Source: Ctena decussata
Taxonomy: Eukaryota; Mollusca; Bivalvia; Lucinida; Lucinidae
Assembly (NCBI GenBank): GCA_963989385.1
Contig: OZ022513.1
Span: forward strand, 22,695,928 to 22,759,927
Direction of reading: 5' to 3'
Length of the DNA stretch: 64,000 nucleotides
Numbering within the stretch: the first letter of the stretch is position 1; every line of letters starts with the position of its first letter. The position numbers were made by a program, and so were the translations under genes. The notes below the pieces were generated by a model. The model saw nothing but the letters and a program-made list of their open reading frames with translations, was not told the origin of the DNA and ran no database searches. Of the stretch, positions 1 through 11,798 are shown piece by piece.

Positions 1-111
1 AGCAAAAAAAAATGAAAATGGCAGAATTGCTTGAAGAATACCCATTCACCATGCGCCCTTCTGCTGAATCGAAGTGCATCGGTACACTGAATGCTATTTT
101 TTCTGTTTCAG

Positions 112-162
112 CAATTGACTACGATATTTCAGTAGTATCAAAAATACAAGAAAATTCTCCAG
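112..162 (+). CDS. Juxtamembrane exon of a single-pass membrane protein (partial gene)
   Basis: Inferred 51-nt internal exon. It is preceded by a pyrimidine-rich acceptor (TTTTTTCTGTTTCAG) and followed by a GTAATG donor. Read with two bases completing a codon, then 16 codons and one left-over base, it is fully open and encodes IDYDISVVSKIQENSP plus the first base of a glycine codon. That phase matches the next exon at 1205, giving SPGSKVGLIIG across the junction. The exon is phase-symmetric (1-1), as is common for extracellular modules. Earlier exons, including any signal peptide and ectodomain, lie left of the window. An ORF continues past the donor to 317, but that part is SINE-derived and is not taken as coding. 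Confidence 0.55.
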
Positions 163-189
163 GTAATGTATATAAGAGATACAGGATCG

Positions 190-388
190 TTGGATGGACA
201 ACTTCCAGTTTTACGGTCCTTTCCGCAGTGTTTCAGTCATATCGAGCCGATGGGCAAATGGTAATGATAGGCAGTGGAATAAGATCTCATGAAGTTTTTC
301 AAAAAAATTCCCTTTAGCGGGATTTGAAACTGGAGGGCGAGCTGAGTTGGCCAGCAGTTATCCGACTGAGCAACTTGGGCTCCTGAAA
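190..388 (-). mobile_element. tRNA-derived SINE, family 1, diverged copy
   Basis: Aligns by eye along its length with the copies at 34915 and 51548: a tail with TTTTACGGTCC and GTGTTTCAGTCATATC, then the tRNA-like head near 315-388 in reverse orientation. The box B equivalent (GGGATTTGAAAC) and box A equivalent are degraded, so this is an old copy. It lies in the intron after the exon at 112-162 and supplies most of the 3' half of a misleading 101-codon ORF. Confidence 0.7.
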
Positions 389-588
389 CTTAAGAGAGAC
401 TAAGAGAAATAATAGGCTATTTACCTGAAATAAGTGGAATGAGTGATATATAACGAGCTACACGTTACATTAAATGCATTGTTTCGTTCAAGGTGTATTG
501 AAATATGTTTTCCAACATTCCAGTTAGCTTCCACGGAGGCGGAGCCGTTTCAAAAGGTAGCTACATTTAAAACAAAGAATGAAGAGGA

Positions 589-604
589 GTGAAGCTCAAA
601 TTTG

Positions 605-635
<31 letters not shown>

Positions 636-660
636 ACACAAAAAAAAAAACAACAACAAA
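589..660. repeat. A-rich low-complexity tract
   Basis: A run of A residues from about 607 with scattered C, in the intron. It creates a spurious lysine-rich ORF. No gene evidence. Confidence 0.9.
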
Positions 661-1204
661 TATTATGACTGTTCTTTAGTACTGAAGGCAACGCCAGGAT
701 ACCAACCTCTGCAAGGATTACTGAGCCAACGGCCGATTTGCAGCAAAGCATTTCCATGTAGGTCAAACACTTTATAAACTCCTGCGAGATGCCGTGATTC
801 TTTAATTTCCTAACGACTATGATATATCTTTACCAAAAACAAACTGAAAGACCAAAGAATGCATTTGCTGACACTTTCTTTAACTTTGAAGATGGAATAA
901 TTCTGCCATATCAATCTAAATTGGTGAAACATATTTTATGATCTGATTGTAACCGTTAAAATTCTGAGAAATGGGACAGATAGGTCTGAGCAAACAGCGT
1001 AGACGAAGATCAAAATGTTGTCGAACATAGAATAGTGTCTCCACACTGTTAGCCATTCCATCTGCATCCTTTTGACGGTTTACTGCATTTGAAAAACAAA
1101 ATGTTCAGTTTTATAGGCAATTATGGAATTTTATTTTAAGTGTCCCTACTTCTCTGTACATGTTATGTTGACGCTACTATGTTGTTCTTTTGCATTCTTT
1201 TCAG

Positions 1205-1295
1205 GATCAAAAGTAGGGCTCATTATTGGAATGATTGTCCTAGGCCTTGTAATTGCCGCAGTAATAGGATTTGTCACAATATTTCTCTATAGAAG
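1205..1295 (+). CDS. Transmembrane exon of the same membrane protein
   Basis: A 91-nt exon bounded by a strong acceptor (CATTCTTTTCAG) and a consensus donor (AGAAG then GTGAGT). Two bases complete the split glycine codon, 29 codons follow, and two bases are left over. The translation is a textbook membrane span: SKVG, then about 23 hydrophobic residues (LIIGMIVLGLVIAAVIGFVT, IFLY), then RR as the cytoplasmic stop-transfer signal. This is a type I topology if the upstream exons carry a signal peptide. The small-residue GxxxG-like spacing (GMIVLG) could favour helix packing; that is inference. The protein family cannot be named without its ectodomain. Confidence 0.8.
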
Positions 1296-1440
1296 GTGAG
1301 TTATAAAATAAGCCGCGTCATGCAAAAATTAGCTTAACCTATATGTGACCAGTCATGATTCATGAGTCTTGGAATCCGTGCAGGTAACTACAGTCTCTGT
1401 TTGATGTCTGTAGATGTCTTAAGGTTCATACTTGAAGTGT

Positions 1441-1504
1441 GCGAACAGCAAAGGCGCTGATCAGACTGCGCGGAAGCGCAGTCTGGTTGAACTTTGCAGT
1501 TCGC
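1441..1504. repeat. Short imperfect hairpin in intron
   Basis: Arms beginning GCGAACAGCAAAGG and ending TTTGCAGTTCGC fold around a GCGC-GGAA-GCGC tip. The words resemble bivalve palindromic repeats built on GCGCAGTCTGGT, so this is probably the remnant of a foldback element related in style to family A. Confidence 0.6.
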
Positions 1505-3122
1505 ATATGCATATAATCCCCTATTTGCTTGTCGCAGCTTAAAAGATAAATGAATGATATATTGTTTGAGTTGTCATGAATTCCCTGACAGAAGTGGCTG
1601 GAATCTTGAAGTACATAGAAACTATGTTAGTATTCTTGTTTCAAGGTATCACTCATAGAGCAAATTAAATTAGGTCAGTGTTCGACTGTATCATTTGTTT
1701 GAGACTTTCTTTTTTCCGTTTTGATTATGCAAATCAAAATCTCTAAATATTGCACTGGCAATCGAATGCCTTGAATACCGGTGGTATGCTACATGCTGGT
1801 AAGCTTAACATTATCTTGCATTATATGGTGACGCAAGGGTGATGTCATATTTGAACGTCACTTTGACGTCATTGTTTATTGCACGAATATGCTTGTTGTA
1901 GCAGCTAGGAAATGCCGTGTGCAACAGTAACTAAAACTTGCACATAGACATTAAAAATCTAGAAAAAAACGCACTTTATTTTAGTGTCGACGGTGTTGCC
2001 CTATGTTTGATAAAGGCCAGCGCATGAATGAAAGGTTTAAAAAGAACTGTTCGTTTTCCTATCGGTTGTATTGCCTTACTCTTCTCTTTGTTACTATAAT
2101 CCGTTCGGTGTTATCGGCAGCTATATCACAGAGACATCAGACAGTCGATCTTTTTACGGGTCCCGATGGTCGGACAACATTTCCAATAAGCTGTAGACTG
2201 ATGGTATTATGGTTTTAATTATCAAAATCGGTAATCTTGCAACCATAATGGGTGATAAAATAAATACAGTCTAATTTGTAAACTTACAGGAGTGCATTGA
2301 ACTGAGCTAAAACAGTCCCTGTATCCTTGTAAAAAAATGATTCACCCATAAATATTTTCATATCCTTTGATTTTCCTTAGATTAATCTATTTCGGAGAAA
2401 CAGGGTTCAAACTTCCATGAACAACAGTCGGTCACGCGACGTCATTGGTACTGCAATGTCACATATAATTCTGCCACAGTGCGCCTGTAGAAGCAATGGA
2501 AAGGTTCTGTGTTTTATTCTGCAACAATTCACTGTTTCGGAGCGCGTGAGTCTAATTGCTGACGTCACTGGCAATAATGACGTAATGTTGTGACGTTTTG
2601 AGACGTTAGACGGTGTTACGTCTCTTTTTCTTTCTAAAATTGCCAAATACCGTACATTTATCCTAGATACAGTTTGAAATATTAGCGACAGCATGAACAC
2701 GCTGGCAGGAAGATTGGAAGAATTTGAATGAAAAGAATACTTTTTCAGCGTTTTTGAGTGTAAGAATCAAAATAGTTCCGCTCTAGCATTAAATTGCTGA
2801 GTAATAATTCTCTGTTTGTCGGTAAGTGGTCAGAACATAAATCACTGCCTTCCGCGCTCGTGATATAATCTACTGTACAACTGATCTCCAAATAGTTAAT
2901 TATTACTATTACTCAACAGTTCACTGCTAGAGCTAATCTATTAAACAAAACACGCCATTGGCCGTTGTAAGGTTCTATTAGATTTCACGTCATGGCAACG
3001 GCCGTTTAACGTAAGCGGCTTACCTGTTGGTAAGTGACATCTGTTCGTCGTATATGTTACAAATGTTGCTCTTAGAAATCTAAACTGATACTCAAAATTA
3101 TTTTAAAGTTAAATGTAATTAT

Positions 3123-3278
3123 AAGAGATACATTTCATTTTTCCGAAGTTCATGGATGTATGAACACAATGGCTCCCGTGCAAAGTTAACGTAAACGCCC
3201 TTCGGACTTCACTTACAATGCACGTGACTCCTTGTGTTCATACTTCCATGAACATCGGAAAAATTGAATTTATTTCTT
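3123..3278. repeat. Intronic foldback element 60 bp before the last exon
   Basis: Left arm (AAGAGATACATTTC, then TTCATGGATGTATGAACACA) pairs with the right arm ending CATCGGAAAAATTGAATT near 3278. The arms are roughly 60 bp with scattered mismatches; the loop includes CGCCCTTCGG. It has the structure of a MITE. Its closeness to the acceptor at 3337 means a folded intron could influence splicing (inference). Confidence 0.65.
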
Positions 3279-3337
3279 AAATGCATCCTTTTGAGTACAT
3301 GATATCCACTTTTTATACTAGTTATACTCTATTACAG

Positions 3338-3530
3338 GTACAGATCAGCTGACATTCGTCATGATAAATTGGTAGAAGAGGAGAGAGTGGATTCATTTTA
3401 CCGAATAACCTTTCCCGATACCAGTCAGGAAGAAGCTAATTTTGACTCAGGGATAGAGAACCCTTCATTTAAAGGCAGCATGGAGGATATTAGAACGACA
3501 GGAAATATAGTTCATTATTCACCGCTGTAA
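3338..3530 (+). CDS. Terminal exon: cytoplasmic tail and stop of the membrane protein
   Basis: The acceptor is TACTCTATTACAG; the first base completes the AGG arginine codon split from the transmembrane exon, followed by 63 sense codons and TAA at 3528-3530. The tail is hydrophilic and acidic near its start (LVEEERVD). It carries ENPSF, an NPxF variant of NPxY sorting motifs, and ends in YSPL, which fits the YxxΦ endocytic or sorting motif at the very C terminus. Those motif readings are inference. Three agreeing phases across introns of about 1.0 and 2.0 kb make a real gene likely. No protein family is recognised; a cell-surface receptor or adhesion protein is the plain guess. Confidence 0.78.
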
Positions 3531-4213
3531 ATAACAAAGTCACTACAAAACCAACATACATACATGTATTGGAAATTGTGTATTGTTAACGTATTACCTC
3601 TTATATCGAGAGATATCAAAGAATACGAAGACATTTAAAATGGATATGGATAACAGATCAGCATACAGCACTTTCCCAGTTCATTTATGAATCGAACAGA
3701 CTGAACCCGAGATCTGAAACGATTGAATTGGCAATATTCTGAACAGAAAATCCTTGCATGCCACATACGGTTCCAGAAACGTGTCAGAGCCTGTAGCACT
3801 CAGTTCCTGTAATTTGTGAGCAGATCGAAACGTTTAAAGACCCATCATTTGAATCAACAAAGAGGAGAACACTTCTACTGAGTGTTTAATGCCTGTACAA
3901 GCCGAATAATATTGTTACGGCTGTTTTGTATAATGTATACGGAACTGAGGCTGAAACTTTCGTGTTAAATTTGTCATTTATTTACTACTCCTTGTCTAGT
4001 ATGGCATTGACTTGAACTGTCCGGCAAAACGTATTTGCTTTAGGCAAATTGGAACACTGACGGGAGAAAACACTCTGCTATTTTTAGTTTTGCCTCTTTT
4101 CAATGGAGATCAACTCTTAAAGGAAAGAGTTTGCTTCTGTATCAACGTAATCTTTTCCGTAAAGGCATGCCCCTTTTGAAAAGGCTTCAACATCCAGGGA
4201 GGCAAACAGGAAA
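3531..4213 (+). other. Probable 3' UTR, no coding evidence
   Basis: Follows the stop codon of the membrane-protein gene. No clear AATAAA signal occurs in the first few hundred bases, so the transcript end is not placed. Nothing else is recognised. Confidence 0.35.
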
Positions 4214-4384
4214 TGAGCCGCAACGTAAGAAAACCAACAAAGTGGTTGTGCGCCCAGCGCAGACTCAGATTTGCCAGGGCATCTGCCTAGTTTGATTAGA
4301 CTCTTCGTTAAGTGCTCAAAAGATAGCTTAGGGTCTAAGCTACCTCCTACGGACAGCGAAGACTCTGATCAGACTGGGCAGAAA
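4214..4384. mobile_element. Palindromic family A element, right-truncated
   Basis: Begins TGAGCCGCAACGTAAGAAAA and continues with the family A words TGGTTGTGCGCCCAGCGCAG and GACTCTGATCAGACTGGGC, then breaks off before the terminal arm. A 26-bp local duplication (AAATGGCGGAAAAGC words) follows at about 4383-4434. Confidence 0.8.
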
Positions 4385-5136
4385 TGGCGGAAAAGCATGA
4401 ATGGTGAAAAATGGCGGAAAAGCAGCATGAATGGTGTACCCAAACACACAGAAAACAGTTCACATCAGGATACACCTTGCGCCTTATCGGCATGTCATTT
4501 GACATTTAGCTTTACAATAGCATACCCTGCAACATGGACTTGGTATCTAATGAAATTAACGTAGCTATGTTACCATACATAAAATGAGGTTGCAGCTTAT
4601 TGTGTAACGTTTTGAAGAAAGCCTGAAAACTTAAGTTGCTATCGTAAAAGAGCCATGCCATCATCCATATCCGCTAGAGCGTTTAGTACATCATCAGTCT
4701 GTAGTGAATTGGTGAAATGGAAATACGTGTATTGGAAATGAATGTATTTTAGAACAGACCTGTCATTATTGTACATATATGTGGAAAGACAAAGTGATCT
4801 CAACAGAAGAAGCAACTGATAGAAACAGCAAATGGTAGTATTGCCATGTGAAAAAAACTCGTTGTGTTCATTAAGGAATAACAGTTTGTAGCAGTTCTGA
4901 GTTCTGCTGAAAACAATCAGGTTGTTTCTCTGTTCTCACGAGTACTCAAGTCATGCAAAGACAATGAATTTGCCGACTGTTTACGCGATAATTCTTCATC
5001 ATTGATCCGTGCAGTGATAAAAACGTTAAAAGACTTTGTGTGAAAAGTTATGACACTTACAAACACGCTGACTTCACCGTCAGAGATTTTTGCACAGTAG
5101 CCATTGTTATAGCAAAGCAGTGACAGTGTGCGGTTT

Positions 5137-5270
5137 AGAGCTGCTGACTCGGCTTATCACTTGTAATTTATTGTTTGTTGGGATGTCTTTGTCAATCTTT
5201 GCCTTTGATGTTGGGATAGGGTTTGGGATCTGATTCAGTCAGTTCCTGAAGTGTAGTTACTCCTTAAATT
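5137..5270 (+). repeat. Dispersed repeat family F, copy 1
   Basis: Nearly identical to 40716-40857 in the same orientation: both start AGAGCTGCTGACTCGGCTTA and end CTGAAGTGTAGTTACTC. The other copy has one extra GTTTGTT unit. Identity is high over about 135 bp. Confidence 0.85.
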
Positions 5271-5574
5271 AGTATATCTTGTATATAAGCATCCAGCTTT
5301 TAACTTCAGTAGTGAATATATCTGAAATTTGTTTTCGTTTGTGTAAGCATAGTGCCAAATTTGGAAAATAATAAAATTTAATCAATGTAAAATTGACGTT
5401 TGCATGTTACCCTTCAAAGATGGCATTTGTCCAAAAAATATGCTCTATATCAACAAGTTTTTCGTGTAAGAGCAGGACTGAAGACATTTCCTTTTGTGTG
5501 TTATCTAAATTGCGTCAAAGTTACAGCATTGGGCACATTGGGTAAAACTCCTCCAAATATTTTAGGCGCGACAC

Positions 5575-5690
5575 GACAAAACCAACAAAGTGGCATTTGC
5601 GCCCAGAGAGGGCTCAGATCTGACCGGGCAGATATCCGCCCAATCTGGTCAGAGTCTTCGCTGTCGGCATGACGGTAGCTAAGACCTTTT
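5575..5690. mobile_element. Family A element, left half only
   Basis: Contains the words GCGACACGACAAAACCAACA and GGTCAGAGTCTTCGCTGTC and stops after the central GGTAGCTAAGACC. Diverged; right arm absent. Confidence 0.75.
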
Positions 5691-5753
5691 TCGGCACCTT
5701 GGGCCATGCTCGGCCGAGTTGATGTATTGGTACATAGCAGAACAAAGTTTGAT

Positions 5754-5935
5754 CCGCGACACGAGAAAACCGACAAAGTGGCATGTGCGCCAAGCGAAGA
5801 ATCACAGCAGCCTGGGCATCCACCCAGTCTAGTCAGAGTCTATGCCGTGCGCTTAAAAGATAGCTAAGCGTCTAAGCAAGCTCCATGCGGACAGCGAAGA
5901 TTCTGGCTAGACAGGGTAGATACCCATGCTCATCT
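5754..5935. mobile_element. Family A element, right-truncated
   Basis: Starts CCGCGACACGAGAAAACCGA 60 bp after the previous partial copy, in the same direction, and runs through the centre into the second half before losing similarity near CATGCTCATCTG. The two partial copies together look like a damaged tandem pair. Confidence 0.75.
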
Positions 5936-8790
5936 GTGTTAATTAACAAACAAAAATGGTCAGGGAGTTTAGCACTTCCTAAGCAACGAATTTTTTTTTT
6001 CAATAAGACACTAATACCCCTTTTTCTATGTCGTCGCGAAAATGTGAGTTTCGAGTTTTTTTTTATATGCGAAATAAATAACGCTCGAATATACAATATT
6101 TTTTTTACATTTGTTTGCTATCTGAAAGAGCATTCATTTGAAATAAACTTCATACCAAAGTTCGAGCCATCAAGAGGTCCCTTAAAGATATACTATTACT
6201 TCTTCCATTTTTATTCATTTTGTGTTGCTAAAGAAAAATGTAATCTTTATTTTCTATTAAATATTGCTTGCTTTCGCATGAAAATTTAAATAGAGGAAAA
6301 ACGTCTTCGAAAACTATGTCTGAAATTTTGATATGTTTAATTAAAATGTCAAATAATTCTAAGTTTTCGTTGGGAATTTGTTTTAAAAAGTAGATTAATT
6401 TTGTTTAACTATAATCCTGTTCAGTTTCTTTCAACGTCTAAGGGTGATTACTCCTAAGAACGTTTTCTGGTAAATTTTCAGTTTCTAGTTCATAATTATC
6501 AGTTCTAGTAAAAATTATCTTATTCCGTCTTCAACAGAGAAGGATTTGAACACGCCAGGGATTCATTTTTGCCATGATATTTCTTTTCTGTAACGTGACA
6601 CCTCGTATATCGAGCCCTTATTTCGTGACGTCAATTACTTCCGAAGACCAAAACCGGAAAAATGATCACTTTAGCTGTTTGAACTGATCTGGCTAGAAGA
6701 TGGAATGAGATATTTCTTATTTTTATATTTTATTTCTATACTGAAAAATAAACCTGACGGGTTTTATTTCTTAATTCCGGCCAACCTAGCAAGTGTGTAA
6801 TGCATATGTGGATGTTTTTGCATTGGACAGATGTTGTATTACTTAAATCATGAAAAAGCATTGGTTAATTTTTTCCTATCCGGAGTTATCTAACTTAGTC
6901 CTATTTTAATAATTCAGATCAGAACCTTAATTTGCGCATGCACAGATGAAAGTTTTCTTTTACGCAATGAACAGTAAATCCAGTCCGCACAGAAAACACT
7001 TTAAACGCTTACGTTAACCGTAATCACAACCTGATAATAACGTTTAAAGATTCAAAACTTTCAAATTATCTCTCTTTGAATTAAACATAAAGAGATTTTT
7101 GAGTTGTCGTATTTTCTACACCAGTGCGTCTTTTTTATTGTTTCCTTCGAGGTTTGTTTGATTGTCTCGCAAACTCAATGCCTTTATTACTAAATTTATT
7201 TGAAAGCCATTTCTTAAACTGCCATAAAAACTTAAATGTGTAATGGGAATTCCATTGAAACTGAATTTCTGACTTCATAATGGCATGAACTCGGGTTTTT
7301 CGTCTCGCGGCCTCCTTGTCGACCGTGCATCGGCATAATTTTAACTAATGAGTCCATACAGATTGGGTTTAATAATGGAAAGGCATTGCCAACAAAATTT
7401 GTATCATTTTGCAGACTTTAGCTAGTATGGCCCAGAAAACTTGTACACTCGACAGTTTTCAGTTCTTTGGTGTGATCCTTGCTTCCAAAGGATAACCGTT
7501 TTATAGAACATATTTAACAATTTCAATTTCGGTAATTGTTTGCTTTTGGGCACAGAAAACAGAAAAGTACCCTCATGACGTTTCAAAAGCCTCAGTATTG
7601 CTGTATCTAAATTATCTTGAATTACGTGACTATGATATCAAAAAATGATTACCTTTTCTTAAATTAAAATAATTTTTATGTCTCACCTTTTCCCGACTAC
7701 CGTAGTATGAAACAAAGCGACTGTCAAGTTATAATTTTTGCTAAGCATATATTTATTAATTTTTGTTTTTCGTGTTAATTCTCTGGGAAAACTAGTCTTT
7801 GTCTCATCTGAATAAAGACGTGTCGGAAATCGCTATTATTGCGCTTCACTCAGCTAAAAAAACGACCTTGAACGGGGGTCCCGGTACAACTTAAAACAAC
7901 CTACTCTGAGACAAATTCACGCTGTAAAATCTTGATATTTCATTAATATTCTAAGATCGCATTTCGTTTAAACATATCAAGCTTTGAGTATATTTATTGG
8001 AAACGTATTTTCTCTACTGCATGTTTTTATGTGTAAAAAAAACCAAAGTAATGTTGGATCAATTCACTGGTAAAGCGTGGAGATTGTGCAGAACTTTATG
8101 GACCTCTTCTTGATAGCACGTACCTAGATATGGATTTTTTCATACCTTAACTGACTGCAGAGCAATGGCGAGTAGTAAGGATATCTGGGAGCTATTTAAT
8201 TTGCATATACAAGCGTCAAACTATCATATTTTCAAGGCATCATCGAAATATGTAATATTCGTTTTGCTCAAAAGGAAGATATTTTGGTGAATTTACCAAG
8301 GACCTAATTTTTTATCATATATAGTTTAATTACATGTAGAACACTTAAGATTTTGGGTTTGTACTCATATTGCTTTACATAGGTCTAAAAGATGCAGACA
8401 GTATACTCTTAAATGACAATGTTTCTCCAAGCAGGCTTTGATTCCTGGCTTTTTAAACCCCTTTGGCTGGGACTGACATTTGCAAAGCCAGTTTATTCCC
8501 CAAAAGAATAAGATATTGGAATTCGCTGGCAGATTCCCTTACTCCTGCTGCTGAGTGTGCGGAGGATTCAGTTACTAAGTTTACGTCACTTGTAAGAGCT
8601 AGGGACTAGCTTCTCTGAGCACAGGTCCCGATGAATAATTGTCCTTGGACGTATCATCAGTAAAGAATTCTGATCTGACCTTAACCCAGTGAACAAACGA
8701 CACAGAAACAACTTTGATTCCAGGTATGGACAGAATCAAAACTGGTTAAATGTTGTGTGCCTGCAGGGGATTTTGTCAAGGAACATCAAA
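5936..8790. other. AT-rich interval without recognised genes
   Basis: Both strands were read for long ORFs and splice-bounded exons. An open stretch at 5885-6289 is low-complexity and F/K-rich, with no domain signal. No repeat family used elsewhere in this annotation was recognised here. Confidence 0.4.
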
Positions 8791-9028
8791 TGAGCCGCGA
8801 CACGAGAAAACCAACAATATGGTTGTGCGCCCAGCGCAGACTCAGATCAGCCTGGGCATCAGTCCAGTCTTATCATACTCTTCGCTACGCGCTGAAGGGG
8901 TAGCTATGGGTCTAAGCTACCCTCATGCGGACAGCGAAGACTCTGATCAGACTGGGCGGATGCCCAGGCTGATCTTAGTCTGCGCTGGGCGCACAACAAC
9001 TTTGTAGGTTTTCTCCTGTCGCGGCTCA
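8791..9028. mobile_element. Family A element, full length (238 bp)
   Basis: Complete near-palindrome from TGAGCCGCGACACGAGAAAA to its complement TTTTCTCCTGTCGCGGCTCA. Flanks read AAAT on the left and AAAT on the right if the ends are taken as GAGCC and GGCTC, which could be a 4-bp target duplication. No coding capacity, as expected for a MITE. Confidence 0.9.
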
Positions 9029-9706
9029 AATAAATATTATAGTGATAACAGCCCTGTTACGACACCTTTTGTTAGTTACAAACCCAAACAGATGCCCGAG
9101 TAAAATGTATGTAAGTAACAAAATACCTACACAGTTGTTATGCTTATGTATTTTAAGAGGTTAGCAGGCTAGGTTGTCCAAAATATGGGCTAATGTTCAC
9201 CGCCTGATAAGTTTGGGAAACATCTGCTTCTACTTTAGAAATTTCAGACAGATCTTATGACAATCAATGTATTTAGTCATTATCTGAAAACGGTACAATC
9301 TCTTCCGTCTTGTGTGCCACTTTGAAAAAGAGCCGTCTGCTGAATTACATTCTTAATTGAGAGGTAATTGAGTCCTCAGACAGGCTTTCAATTATGTCTA
9401 AACATCTTGTTGAGTCATAATGATCCTTGTGAAGTACAATAAAGTCGCTCTATTTTTACAACACGTAAGTTCTGGATTTCTAGTTGTTTTTCTTGCTTAC
9501 TGGCATAGCCGTGTATACCCCTGGTTAACTAGGTTAAAAGAGCTGCTACGGCGCCTCTGAACACATAGAAAGTCACTAAAGCTTGTCCCTTTTGCAGAAA
9601 ATGGACCCATTCATTAAAGCCCCGAGCATTGTACTACTGACGATTTCCATGTTGCTCGTCCGTTGCTGCTCGTTTTTATTGAACTCGTTGTATCTAGAAC
9701 AGTTCT
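9029..9706. other. Non-coding interval, nothing recognised
   Basis: No ORF with domain character, no splice-bounded exon and no repeat from the families named here. Confidence 0.35.
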
Positions 9707-9929
9707 GGGGCCGTATTCATAAAACGACTTAAGTGGTTGCTATGCTGTTGCTAAGGCTAAATTGTTTTGAAGGAGATTCCCTACAACTATGAAATTTGCT
9801 CTGGAGGAACAGTCTTTGTAAGACTGTTCCTCCAGAGCAAATTTCATAGTTGTAGGGAATCTCCTTTATAGAAATTCAGCCTTAGCAACAGCATAGTAAC
9901 GACTTAAGTCGTTTTATGAATACGGCCCC
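9707..9929. mobile_element. Foldback MITE with nearly perfect 110-bp arms
   Basis: Starts GGGGCCGTATTCATAAAACG and ends with its complement. The arms meet at AGTCT-TTGTA-AGACT, so the loop is only 5 nt. Differences between the arms are few (for example an A-rich interruption near 9771). No clear target duplication. Confidence 0.9.
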
Positions 9930-11426
9930 TGTTTTGTAGTTTGTTTCTCTTTCTAATGATGTCTTGGATGGGCTGCCTTTTGTTTTTGCGGCCTTTCCTG
10001 TGTGTTTTGTTTATATTTACATTCTTGGTGTATTTACTGAAAAGCCCTATAGTAAACCATTGTGTAGTTTACATTCCAATAATTACATTGAGACACGCGA
10101 CGTAAATGACGTAAAAATAAACAATGGCTCTCTACAACCCGATTGAACGTCAGCAACGTCATGACGTCATGCATGCCGTTCTGCTGTTAGCAGAAGAAAC
10201 TGCGTGTACATGTTTTAATGCTTAAATTTAGCGCTTATACAAGATTTTTCATGAAAGACTTGATTGAAACGAATGTAAATATAAGCAATGAACTTAATTT
10301 TTCTGATGTTTATCGAAGTGTAAACTACATTGGGTCACTAGCAAAGTTTACATGAACCCCTTCGGGGATAGGAAGGTGAAAATGACAGACTGTGTGTACA
10401 GGAACGTCGTTAACTGCTGAATGGAATTATACAATGTACCTTAAGCGGGCAATGAGTCCGATAACGCTTCAATCATCAGCTAAACAGCGCTTAACTTGCT
10501 GAACTAATTGGGACTCTGCTTCGGTTTTACCTGTAACAGGCGTTCATTCCATGCAATTCTAAAAACCCAATATTTACATCTTGTCTACAACTACTAAGCC
10601 TGGTGCTTGTCTGCGAATTGCGAAATAAAAATAAACAACAAAAATAAAAAAAAAAAAAGAATTCAATCCTCAAGTTAGATATAATGTATATTAATGAACC
10701 AACTGGTAAGTTGTTGTTTCGAAAAAAATCAGAGATAGTTCTCCGTACTTTTCAATGAAAACTTTGGGCAAAATATTGAACATTCTATGAAACCTGGGCA
10801 AGCTAAAAAAGAAAAAAAAAGCGAATATTGCACTGGCCTGGCCGGGTATATGAACTTGCACCTTGTGACGTGTTTTGCTCTGTAAATATGCATTTGTTAT
10901 GTAACTATCATGGTTTCATAAAAGTTATAAGGATTTGCATTTGTATGGATTGTGTCGTGATAGGAACTTTAACTGTTGCCATTTATTTAGCCAAATCTAA
11001 AATTTGCCAATAAAATAACGAGCTTTGCAATCGTTTCTCTCCATCTGGTCCTGTTTCCAGGTGTCCTACTTATCCTGGCTAAGTTCCTTTTGTTTTTGTT
11101 TTTTCATTCCACTCGTGAAACTATTTTTCATCCCACTCAATGAAAATATTTAGTTTTATTATATGACCGAGATGTAATACACAATTTCATTGGCTAATTT
11201 GACGTCACGTGCAGGTCAATATTTTGCGATATTCAACGGCCAGTCAGTGAATATTACTTTTAAACTGACGTCATTGTATTTTTGTGACGTAACGTTTGAT
11301 GTACCTTAATGTTAGTGGCGTAACGTCGCGAGATGATACTATGTAGTAACATCATGCATATCAAAGGAAACTGTTTTTAGAATAAAAATGTTATTATAAA
11401 CCAATTGTTGGTCTTTATTTCGGTGA
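9930..11426. other. AT-rich interval with short inverted segments, no gene
   Basis: Contains several ACGTCA-type words (for example near 10150 and 11270) and a short inverted pair around 11104-11145 (CCACTCGTGAAACTATTTTT region). No convincing exon. Confidence 0.35.
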
Positions 11427-11517
11427 ATATGCAGTTTTATTGACCTGCGAACATAACATATTGACCTCCGCTACGCGTCAGTCAATATGTCGTTTGCAGG
11501 TCAATAAAACTGCATAT
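11427..11517. repeat. Inverted repeat, about 38-bp arms
   Basis: ATATGCAGTTTTATTGACCT on the left pairs with AGGTCAATAAAACTGCATAT on the right around a GC-rich centre (CCGCTACGCG). This looks like a small foldback element or the core of a larger one. Confidence 0.8.
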
Positions 11518-11798
11518 ATACCTCAACAAAGGTCAATAACTGAATAGTATTCAATGCAAAAAGTAAATATTATTTATTTATTTAGTCGACATTTTAAACC
11601 AAATAAATCGCCGGCTTTGTAAGTAGACTGATACAGCTACAGATAAAGTCGAAGTTTATTTCAAAGCTACTGATATTGCAAAGTAAATTGTCTGGTCCCA
11701 GAACATTTACTCTTAAGATACCAGTAGTTTGAGGCAACAGGAGTTGAAATGTAAAGAAGAAAAGATTTGTCCAAACTATAATCTTTTATAAAAGATAT

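Noticed and set aside
12..317. 101-codon ORF at the left edge as a protein gene
   Set aside because: Only the 112-162 part has splice borders and matching phase; the rest of the 3' half is a diverged SINE.
589..777. Lysine-rich ORF
   Set aside because: Created by an A homopolymer in an intron.
5885..6289. 134-codon ORF as a membrane protein
   Set aside because: Phe/Lys-rich low-complexity reading of T and A tracts, overlapping the end of a family A repeat.
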